DNA from: Planctomycetaceae bacterium
GTDB taxonomy: Bacteria; Planctomycetota; Planctomycetia; Planctomycetales; Planctomycetaceae
Direction: 5' to 3'
Assembly: GCA_947463775.1 (NCBI GenBank)
Contig: CANHVD010000299.1
Coordinates: forward strand, 1 to 7,058
Length of the DNA stretch: 7,058 bases
Position 1 is the stretch's first letter, and every line of letters begins with the position of its first letter. Positions 1-5,880 of this stretch are shown here, in pieces. Both the position numbers and the translations under genes were made by a program. Below the pieces are notes generated by a model. It searched no databases. It had not been told where the DNA came from and was given only the letters and a program-made list of their open reading frames with translations.

Positions 1-1494
1 ATCGCTTCCGCCAGAATCTCTCACTGCAACTGAAGCCGCTCGATGATTCGCGGAGTTGTCGTTCGATCGTCCCACATAAAGAGTATACCCCGGCGGTTCT
101 CCCCAGCACGGTGTCAGCGTGTAGATCTGAGGACTGAGGCCAGTCAGACTGCACGCGGTTCGCACGGACTCCACGACCTGGGACTCTGCAATCTTTTCTC
201 CAGTGATGCTGGAAATATGCGCGCCTTTGTGGCGGAACTCAAGGATCGGAGTGGTGCCATAAAAGCCTACGCAGCGCACTACGTCCTGAATGTTGTAACG
301 ATACAACCCGGAACTGGTCGTCAGCAGAATAAAGTACTCACGCCCTTCTTCCAGTTCATGAGCTTCCAGAACAACAGGCTGAGTCGACTCTGATTCTCCG
401 ACCGGAATAAACTCGAAGAAGTGCGTTTGAACTTCAAGGATGCCGGCTGCACTGTTGTCTTCCAGAGGAAGCGTCATTCGCCCTTCGCTGGCATGCAGTC
501 CATGGTCACGGACAGGCACATCATCAAACTGCTGTTTCAACCGAGGAATATAGGCGGCCGCACTTCCGCCGCACCAAACTCCAAGCACACCCAGCATCGG
601 CCAGCATGATCGCGGGCGAAAGCCACCGTGCTCTTGAACGATACTCTCAAGGACACTGGCTCGCGCACGATTCGCTCGCAGGCGTTTTCGCATGAGACCA
701 CGAATAGACTCGGGCAGTTCACAGCCACTGAGGCCACCATCGCGAATGTCACGAATCAATGACTCAGCATGCTGATTGGCGTGATCAAGCAGCTGCAGTA
801 AGGTGCTGGGATTTGCAGTAATCAGCATCCCGACATAAGGATCAGCCAACGCCATTCTGAGAATTGTATAGCGTTTGGCCTCAGCATCACCAATCTCTGC
901 CACAGCAGAAGGAACCGTATACAACGTACGGATGATGGTGCTCTGCATGGCGGCCACCAGTCCGCTGATATTGCCGCACGGAGTCCCACCCGGCGTCGAA
1001 AATCTGCGATGACTGCTGCTGATCTGCACGATGTTCAGTTTCTGCAGTCGAGCATGCTCTGAATACGTCCCGATCCCCCACATTTGCCAGCCACGGCGAT
1101 AATCATGCAGGAACCGATCCGTAACCGGGATCAGCTTTGACTCAGATGTCGTACCGCTTGTCACGGCAAACATCTGCAGTCGGTTAGCACTTCCCAGCAA
1201 CGCCTGATGCTCCCCTGCAGCAACACGCTGAACGTAGGGTCGCACGAGTTCATAGTCAGCAACAGGGACAGCGTTTCGGAATTCGCTGAGTGACATCCCC
1301 GAGGACAGGCGACGATCGCGTGAAAACTGGCTGTCATGATTCAACTGCAACAGGCCACGAAGCACTGCCTGCTGACTGTCTCGACAACCCACCCTGGCCG
1401 CCGCCAAAAACTCGCGCTGCGATTGACGCATTCGGCGACGGAGAAATGTTCCGGCCGCAGCACGCATTCGATAAGCCAGCGGAATCTTACTCAT
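1..1494 (-). CDS. GH3-family acyl-adenylating / acyl-acid amido synthetase-like protein (3' end outside window)
   Basis: I read this frame by translating the minus strand: it stays open for 498 codons from ATG at 1494 to the window edge, so the C-terminus is missing (family proteins are roughly 550-600 residues). It matches the GH3 family of ANL-type adenylating enzymes. The nucleotide-binding motif TSGTTSESKLIPVT lies at residues 112-125. The segment DHGLHASEG at 331-339 replaces the plant Y..SE-type motif. GLYRYNIQDVV with the following GFY lies near 396-412, and SSITGEK near 428-434. Plant members couple adenylated carboxylic acids such as auxin or jasmonate to amino acids. Bacterial members are mostly uncharacterised, so the substrate is unknown. 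No signal peptide is visible, so it is probably cytoplasmic. A GTG lies directly upstream in frame. A purine-rich AGGGA sits 5 bases before the ATG. The gene starts 60 bp after a terminator, so it probably has its own promoter; only a weak TTGTTG/TAAAGT pair is visible there. Confidence 0.9.
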   Translation of the reverse strand, partial: MSKIPLAYRMRAAAGTFLRRRMRQSQREFLAAARVGCRDSQQAVLRGLLQLNHDSQFSRDRRLSSGMSLSEFRNAVPVADYELVRPYVQRVAAGEHQALLGSANRLQMFAVTSGTTSESKLIPVTDRFLHDYRRGWQMWGIGTYSEHARLQKLNIVQISSSHRRFSTPGGTPCGNISGLVAAMQSTIIRTLYTVPSAVAEIGDAEAKRYTILRMALADPYVGMLITANPSTLLQLLDHANQHAESLIRDIRDGGLSGCELPESIRGLMRKRLRANRARASVLESIVQEHGGFRPRSCWPMLGVLGVWCGGSAAAYIPRLKQQFDDVPVRDHGLHASEGRMTLPLEDNSAAGILEVQTHFFEFIPVGESESTQPVVLEAHELEEGREYFILLTTSSGLYRYNIQDVVRCVGFYGTTPILEFRHKGAHISSITGEKIAESQVVESVRTACSLTGLSPQIYTLTPCWGEPPGYTLYVGRSNDNSANHRAASVAVRDSGGSD

Positions 1495-1553
1495 CACGGT
1501 CCCTGGGCTGCGAATCCAGCGATCTTTACTTTAAACATGAAACGCCCAACAAC

Positions 1554-1590
1554 AAAAAAGGCATCTCCGAACGATACGTTCAGAAATGCC
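1554..1590 (-). terminator. Intrinsic terminator of the small basic protein gene
   Basis: On the minus strand a 14-bp stem (arms 1577-1590 and 1560-1573, two G-U pairs, three-base TAT loop) is followed directly by six T residues at 1554-1559. It begins 33 bases past the stop at 1624 and lies before the GH3 start at 1494, so it separates the two genes. The arms read GGCATTTCTGAACG and CGTTCGGAGATGCC. Confidence 0.9.
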
Positions 1591-1623
1591 TTCCAGTGTT
1601 TCATCCAAGCAGGCAAAGTAAGA

Positions 1624-1881
1624 CTACTTCTTGCCGCCCTTTGCGGCTCCCTTGGCCGCACCCTTCGCTGGAGTTGCTGCTGCTGCACCTTCTTCAGCGG
1701 TCTTCTTCTTCTTCTTGCCAAGCAGAGCCTTCGCGACTCGAACTTTCGGAAGCCCCAGAGGACTACGTCCGGTGGCAAAGCGGTCTTCTTCAATCAACCT
1801 TGCAATTCGCTCACCGCGCGTCAGCACGTTACGAGATCGAGAAAGGCCAAGTCGAGTCCTGAGAGTCTTGTCAACTGACAC
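1624..1881 (-). CDS. PVC-superphylum small basic signature protein
   Basis: This 85-residue, strongly basic protein starts at GTG 1881. Residues 1-55 form the conserved core: SVDKTLR near the start, SRSRNVLTRGERIARL at about 14-29, and LGLPKVRV at 42-49. This matches the small basic family known from Planctomycetes, Verrucomicrobia and Chlamydiae, for which an RNA- or ribosome-associated role has been proposed but which is poorly characterised. The core is followed by five lysines (56-60), a short acidic/alanine linker and a tail of repeated AAKG units ending in GGKK (72-85). The tail looks like a flexible nucleic-acid-binding tail and is probably lineage-specific. A longer frame from TTG at 1911 exists, but the GTG is preferred. 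It has GGAG seven bases upstream, and the family begins right before the SxDK motif. The gene stands alone, with a candidate promoter upstream and a strong terminator downstream, as expected for an abundant housekeeping protein. Confidence 0.88.
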   Translation of the reverse strand: MSVDKTLRTRLGLSRSRNVLTRGERIARLIEEDRFATGRSPLGLPKVRVAKALLGKKKKKTAEEGAAAATPAKGAAKGAAKGGKK

Positions 1882-1888
1882 GTGAACG

Positions 1889-1892
1889 CTCC
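1889..1892 (-). promoter_or_regulatory. Ribosome binding site that decides the GTG start
   Basis: GGAG lies seven bases before the GTG at 1881 on the minus strand. No comparable site precedes the alternative TTG at 1911, so this supports the 85-residue form of the small basic protein. Confidence 0.65.
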
Positions 1893-2011
1893 AATCGCAC
1901 TCTGAATTCAAAATTGCCTCGAAACAAATCCTTGCTTCGAAGACCGGGTATCGAAAAATTGTCCCAGTTCCACGGCCAACCAGTTACAACATCGGACCGG
2001 GAAAGTTGGGG

Positions 2012-2040
2012 AGTGTATCGACAAAACATCCGCTTCTCAA
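2012..2040 (-). promoter_or_regulatory. Candidate sigma-70-type promoter for the small basic protein gene
   Basis: On the minus strand TTGAGA (2040-2035) and TACACT (2017-2012) are separated by exactly 17 bases, matching the consensus boxes at 5/6 and 4/6 positions. Transcription would start near 2005 and leave a 5' leader of about 125 bases before the GTG at 1881. The match is by eye, and planctomycete promoter rules are not well known, so this is a candidate only. Confidence 0.35.
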
Positions 2041-2055
2041 CCACGCCTTTGCCAC

Positions 2056-2090
2056 TTTTCCCACTGAAAATCAACGTAATCAGTGGAAAA
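2056..2090. repeat. Inverted repeat upstream of the candidate promoter
   Basis: TTTTCCCACTGA at 2056-2067 and TCAGTGGAAAA at 2080-2090 are complementary over 11 bp with one extra C in the left arm, around a 12-base loop. The T and A runs are inside the stem rather than after it, so it is not a standard intrinsic terminator. It lies 16 bases upstream of the -35-like box at 2035-2040, so it could be a binding site or simply an RNA hairpin in readthrough transcripts. Confidence 0.6.
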
Positions 2091-2394
2091 TGCTGCAGAA
2101 ACTGGTTCCAGACTGCCTGGTCAGAAAAAAAATCCTGAGAAAACCGGGCTGCCGCGACCGTCAACCACTCACTAGATGGGGAATGACCATCGCCTCAACG
2201 CTCGAGGAATCTGACAACAAGACCGCTCGAAAACAATCGATCTCTGGACGGTATTCTCCCTCTTCTGGCGTTTCAGGCCGGATGAACCAGCCAGTATGCC
2301 TCTCACGACCACTTTCTATGCCTGTAGATGCCGTCGCAGTTCAGCGTGTCGTCCCCGATCCGGCCAGCATTCAGTTCTCAATTTGAATTACCAG

Positions 2395-2445
2395 GCCGAC
2401 TGAACCACATAGCCCATTGAACCATAAAGCCGACTGGAGTGGGTT
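2395..2445. repeat. Degenerate 17-bp tandem repeat
   Basis: Two adjacent 17-bp units, GCCGACTGAACCACATA (2395-2411) and GCCCATTGAACCATAAA (2412-2428), agree at 13 of 17 positions. A third unit at 2429-2445 shares only the first eight bases, GCCGACTG, with the first unit. It lies 28 bp beyond the stop of the TolC-like gene. Its role is unknown and it may be chance or replication slippage. Confidence 0.45.
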
Positions 2446-2472
2446 CCATGAACGAAATCAACAGCCTCAAAC

Positions 2473-4191
2473 TTATCGACCAATCTGGTCCAGTGCCATG
2501 GAGGCTCGGTAATCGGCTCGCGATTCAAAGTAAAGCTTCAAAGCGTCAACATACTTCTCAGCCGATTCGACAGCATACTGTTCGCGAAGAGTCACTTTGA
2601 GAAGGTCAGAGGCACCTTTCTCCTGATTCGTGCGTTCTCGCGCTGCCAGATCCTCGGCATGCTTAAGCGATTCCTGAGAACTCACAACCTGGTCCCACGC
2701 TGATTTCAATGCCGCATGTGCCATCTGAACATCGACGCTAATCTTGTCGCCCGTGATCCGGCGTTTGGCAGACAGCTGAGCCAACTTGCCCTGAAGTTCC
2801 GTCATCTTGCCTCGAGCTTTTCGCCGCTGCATGGGAACATCAAGATAGATCGAGGCTTCGCTTTCGTAAGGTGACTTGTCTCGCTTGGAGCTTGTTGGTT
2901 CACCGATATCCTGAGATCCCCAGACGACAGCGTTGAGTTCCGGCTGAAGCTGATTGGTGGCTTCGTTGTAATCAATTTGCGTCTGCTGTCGCAGCAGATC
3001 CAGCATGCGAAGTTCCGGGCGATTCGAAAGAGCTGTCTGAATGTCCTGATCCAGTTGCAACTCATCGACAGGAGAAGGATCAGGAAATCCGGGCAGCTGC
3101 TTCTCCATCGGAACAATCGGTTTTCCTGAGCCATCACGCAGATACACTGACAACTTGGCCGCCGTTTGTTCCATCTTGCGTCGAGTATCAGCGGCCTTGG
3201 CCTTTCGAATCGCAACGAGTCGCAGGTTGTCCGTCAGTTCAGGAGGATCCACAAGTCCGGCGTTCACTTGTGATTCAATTCTGTTCGTGCGTTCTTCTGC
3301 CAGAACCAAAACTCGTGTGGCGATTTGATGGTATTCCCCGGCAGCAACCCAGTCCCAATAGCCATACGAAGCGTCCTGAACGTAGCCGATCAACTGAGCC
3401 TGAATATCCGGCTCTGCCATGCTGCGTTCGTAACCGGATTTCCACAGCTCAGCACGACGAGCATCGATGGTACGATTGCGGGCCAGAGGAACCTGCACCC
3501 CCGCCTTGAATTCACCCGCACCGTTGGTTTGTCGTTCCAGATACCAAGGCTGAAAATCTCCACGACCAATACGATAGCCCGCGAAAACTTCACCACCCCA
3601 GTATGTTGGCTGCACGATCCCAAGGCTCTGACGATAGTTCTCATAGAAGCCCTGCGGCCCGTTCTCACTGGCCCCCTTCAACTTGGTATCAAAAGCGCCC
3701 GAGGCACCGATCTGCTGCCCCAGTGCAATATTGCGGTTGTAGAAAGCGGCCTGCAGCAGCGGGTAGCTACTGTAGACCGATGCCAGCACTTCATCGAATG
3801 CGACGTCTTCGTCATTGGTTGTGTCAGTGGAGGCTGGCGTCTCTTCCGGAGAGTTCAGCGACACCAGCATCATCTCAGAATTCGCGTCGTCGGAGACGGA
3901 CTCATTCTCCCCTGCGGTGCTATCCGAGGCCGCAGAATTCTCCAGCTCGGTGACGGATGATTCGGTGTCGGCTCCGGGGTTCGTATCGGCAGCCTCCGAT
4001 GCGGGGCTGTTCTTACCTCGACTCGCCAAAGCAGGCGAGACCGTATCCTCCTCGGTATCGGCAACCGACTGAATGGTCGGCGCGTACTCCTTTGTGGAGG
4101 CCTTCGCAGCAAGCGGAAGGCGAACGTTTTTGCTACCAGCACAACCCGGCAGCAGTAAAAGCACAATGGTGATTCGGCAGAAATTGCTCAT
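2473..4191 (-). CDS. TolC-family outer-membrane factor, predicted lipoprotein, of an export system
   Basis: This 572-residue protein would form the outer-membrane and periplasmic channel of the export system. Residues 1-17 look like a lipoprotein signal: one arginine, a hydrophobic stretch and LLPGC, with Cys17 as the likely lipidated residue. Proline at -2 is slightly unusual. Residues 26-130 are a low-complexity Ser/Thr/Ala/Glu/Asp stretch with about 23 acidic and 4 basic residues, probably disordered. The TolC-like part starts near 132 with YPLLQAAFYNRNIALGQ (143-159) and FDTKL, has beta-strand-like segments around 185-240, long helices around 262-350, then the second half with SNRPEL (389-394), further strands (415-455) and helices from 460 to the end. 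The start at 4191 is chosen for the signal peptide; no clear ribosome binding site precedes it. It follows the adaptor gene after 315 bp in the same direction, so it may be co-transcribed or have its own promoter. Confidence 0.88.
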   Translation of the reverse strand: MSNFCRITIVLLLLPGCAGSKNVRLPLAAKASTKEYAPTIQSVADTEEDTVSPALASRGKNSPASEAADTNPGADTESSVTELENSAASDSTAGENESVSDDANSEMMLVSLNSPEETPASTDTTNDEDVAFDEVLASVYSSYPLLQAAFYNRNIALGQQIGASGAFDTKLKGASENGPQGFYENYRQSLGIVQPTYWGGEVFAGYRIGRGDFQPWYLERQTNGAGEFKAGVQVPLARNRTIDARRAELWKSGYERSMAEPDIQAQLIGYVQDASYGYWDWVAAGEYHQIATRVLVLAEERTNRIESQVNAGLVDPPELTDNLRLVAIRKAKAADTRRKMEQTAAKLSVYLRDGSGKPIVPMEKQLPGFPDPSPVDELQLDQDIQTALSNRPELRMLDLLRQQTQIDYNEATNQLQPELNAVVWGSQDIGEPTSSKRDKSPYESEASIYLDVPMQRRKARGKMTELQGKLAQLSAKRRITGDKISVDVQMAHAALKSAWDQVVSSQESLKHAEDLAARERTNQEKGASDLLKVTLREQYAVESAEKYVDALKLYFESRADYRASMALDQIGR

Positions 4192-4506
4192 GAACGATCG
4201 TCATCCGTGACAGGTCTGTTCGAGCGAAAAGGGCTCTCCTGTATCTTCGGATGCGGCGACTGCGTTGCTGATTCCTGGCGTGACCCGGTTCTTCGAATTC
4301 AGAGTTGCGCTGACCGGAATCATTACGTAGGGCAGAACCGTCAGAGTTCAACCCGGGCTGAGGCAGAATGAACGTTTCTGCTTCTATGGTTATCATAGTT
4401 CGAAGCAGGAGCGGAAACGTCCATCGCGGTTGGCACATGGACATATTCCGCGAACCAAAGAAGGGCGCAGAACTGGTTTCTTCTGACGCGATGATCTGAC
4501 GCCCTG
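4192..4506. other. Long spacer between adaptor and TolC-like genes
   Basis: This 315-bp gap is unusual beside the 4-base overlap of the preceding gene pair. A minus-strand frame at 4133-4444 (103 codons) crosses it, but it has no ribosome binding site, resembles no known family and overlaps the signal peptide of the next gene, so I do not call it. TATGAT at 4397-4392 on the minus strand resembles a -10 box, without a good -35 box. A bulged inverted repeat occupies 4372-4420. I see no T-tract terminator after the adaptor gene. Confidence 0.6.
4372..4420. repeat. Bulged long inverted repeat in the adaptor/TolC spacer
   Basis: Three nested complementary blocks surround a five-base GTTAT loop: ACGTTTC (4372-4378) with GAAACGT (4414-4420), TGCTTC (4379-4384) with GAAGCA (4402-4407), and TATG (4385-4388) with CATA (4394-4397). 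This gives 17 pairs. The right arm carries two bulges, GTTC (4398-4401) and GGAGCG (4408-4413). No T-run follows on either strand, so it is not a classical terminator. It could stabilise or process the transcript between the two genes, or bind a regulator as DNA. Confidence 0.65.
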
Positions 4507-5880
4507 TTACTTGCCTTCTTCCTTACCGCCTGCCTTCTGGTTCTTTGTCGAGTCTACTTCCACGGTCGGTGGGAAGCCGTTCAGCTTTCGCCAGACTTCA
4601 AACCATAGTGGCACCTGTTCCAGCAGGACCCAACCATTCGCGCGAACGCCCTGACGGAGAAATCGTTCTTCAGGCCATTTCACGGTTTCCGTTGAATCGG
4701 GAAGAATCTGGCAGCGAAACTTGCCTTTGCCATTGTCCACCATATCAACAGAAACGACCGTTCCACCAAACGTTCCGACCGCGACGGACGGCCATCCCGC
4801 GAACTGAATTGCAGGCCATCCTTCAAACTGTAAACGCACGTGTCGTCCTGCTTCAACAAGCGGTGCATCGTTACCATCCAGCCAGATCTGCACAGCTCGA
4901 TCTTCCGTGTATGGCACCAGCGTGCAGATTGGATCGCCTTCTTTAACCAGTTGAGAGCCCCCATTGGAGCTGATATGAACAACGTAGCCATCGAACGGCG
5001 CGGTAATCATCAGTTGAGTATTCTGCCGTGCGACTTTGTTCTCCATGTCGTGTAGTTCTTTGTCCGCCTTCGACACTTCCGCTTTTGCTTTATCCAGGGC
5101 ACCTTCGTAATAGCTGACGTCGGCGGCGGCCTTGTGAATATAGGCTTCACGGTCGCTTTTTTTGCCTCTCAGGTCCGCTCGTGCCGCAGACAGGTTGGCC
5201 ATTTCTTCTTTCTCTTTGCCCTCAGATTCCGCGAGCTTTCTTTGGATCTCCTGCAGCTTTTCGAGAGCGATGTTGCCGGCCGCCTGAAGCTCAGTGGCTC
5301 GATCAAACGCTGCCTTTACCTGGGGAACGGCGGCTGCGGCGATCGCAAGTTTCTGTTCAGCAGCGGACACCTTCTCCTCCGCCGACTGGACATACGCATT
5401 CTGAGCTGTTTCGATCTCTGTCTGAACTCGACGATAGGCATTGAGCTGGCCCTCTGTTGCCTCCACGATCTTTCTGGAAGACTCCAGAATCGCAGTCGTG
5501 TTCACCAATTGTCCCTGGAGTCGGTCGGCGTATAGATCGTCGATGTCACGAATCTCGGCAATAAAGTCGCCCTTGGCGACTCGGGAATTCTCCACAAGGT
5601 CTGGGTTCCAGCGAACGATGCGTCCTTTGATGGTTGCTTCCAGAGTTTGCTGACGTTCGCTGGGAGCGTAGGCGACAACGTAGCCTTCTCCAGTGATTGT
5701 CTGCTGCCATGGGGCAAACATCATCAGACCAATTGTGGTCAGCAGCATAATCAGCAGAACAACAGCAATTCGCCGCGCCTGCCGGGAGGAGCGAGCAAGC
5801 TGGAGCGAAGGCATTAGCGCCTCGCTGTAGGCCACAGGTGTCAGAATCGATCGGCGTTGTGATTTTGCAGGAGCTGTCAT
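4507..5880 (-). CDS. HlyD-type membrane-fusion (periplasmic adaptor) protein
   Basis: This 457-residue protein would link the inner-membrane ABC exporter to the outer-membrane factor. The N-terminal 36 residues are basic and probably cytoplasmic, followed by one membrane helix (about 37-57, rich in V, L, I, M). A first half of the lipoyl-like domain lies near 60-110 and includes EATIKGRIVRW. A long Ala/Glu/Lys/Gln-rich helical hairpin spans about 115-290. The second lipoyl half carries the typical ITAPFDGYVV at 292-301, and beta-barrel-like segments continue to about 425. A WRKLNGFPP segment (430-438) and a Lys/Gly/Glu-rich tail end the protein. The start ATG at 5880 overlaps the ABC stop in ATGA, with the purine-rich AGGAAAGGGAAG upstream inside the ABC gene, which points to translational coupling. 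The single N-terminal helix fits type I secretion and related ABC systems. The sequence does not rule out other HlyD-like export partners, but the adjacent ABC gene makes this assignment the simplest. Confidence 0.9.
   Translation of the reverse strand: MTAPAKSQRRSILTPVAYSEALMPSLQLARSSRQARRIAVVLLIMLLTTIGLMMFAPWQQTITGEGYVVAYAPSERQQTLEATIKGRIVRWNPDLVENSRVAKGDFIAEIRDIDDLYADRLQGQLVNTTAILESSRKIVEATEGQLNAYRRVQTEIETAQNAYVQSAEEKVSAAEQKLAIAAAAVPQVKAAFDRATELQAAGNIALEKLQEIQRKLAESEGKEKEEMANLSAARADLRGKKSDREAYIHKAAADVSYYEGALDKAKAEVSKADKELHDMENKVARQNTQLMITAPFDGYVVHISSNGGSQLVKEGDPICTLVPYTEDRAVQIWLDGNDAPLVEAGRHVRLQFEGWPAIQFAGWPSVAVGTFGGTVVSVDMVDNGKGKFRCQILPDSTETVKWPEERFLRQGVRANGWVLLEQVPLWFEVWRKLNGFPPTVEVDSTKNQKAGGKEEGK

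Larger units (their letters stand above)
1882..2472. other. Intergenic region without a supported gene
   Basis: About 590 bp lie between the stop of the TolC-like gene and the start of the small basic protein. The open frames here are short, start without a ribosome binding site, and give products resembling no family I know. The region holds the candidate promoter at 2012-2040, an inverted repeat at 2056-2090, a run of eight A at 2125-2132 and a degenerate 17-bp repeat at 2395-2445. I see no convincing terminator for the export cluster. Confidence 0.6.

Noticed and set aside
43..393. Plus-strand 116-codon frame at the left edge
   Set aside because: The opposite strand encodes conserved GH3 motifs (GLYRYNIQDVV, GFY, SSITGEK) throughout this stretch.
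1290..1878. Two long overlapping plus-strand frames (190 and 180 codons)
   Set aside because: They lie antisense to the small basic protein, its terminator and the GH3 start, have low-complexity serine/leucine runs created by the lysine/alanine codons opposite, and resemble no family.
1882..1911. Longer form of the small basic protein starting at TTG 1911
   Set aside because: The ten extra residues are absent from the family as I know it, and the GTG at 1881 has GGAG at a good distance.
2125..2132. Run of eight T on the minus strand as a terminator for the export cluster
   Set aside because: No stable GC-rich hairpin directly precedes it on the minus strand.
1871..2164. Minus-strand 97-codon frame upstream of the small basic protein
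   Set aside because: It crosses the candidate promoter, overlaps the start of the small basic protein in another frame and shows no family features.
2006..2386. Plus-strand 126-codon frame in the intergenic region
   Set aside because: It begins with TTG, lacks a properly spaced ribosome binding site, and the product has no recognisable domain or plausible composition.
3325..3960. Plus-strand 211-codon frame opposite the TolC-like gene
   Set aside because: It is antisense to well-supported TolC-family sequence and resembles nothing known.
4133..4444. Minus-strand 103-codon frame between adaptor and TolC-like genes
   Set aside because: It has no ribosome binding site and arginine-rich random-looking sequence, crosses the inverted repeat and overlaps the TolC-like signal peptide. 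A short leader from the ATG at 4204 (23 codons) cannot be excluded but has no support.
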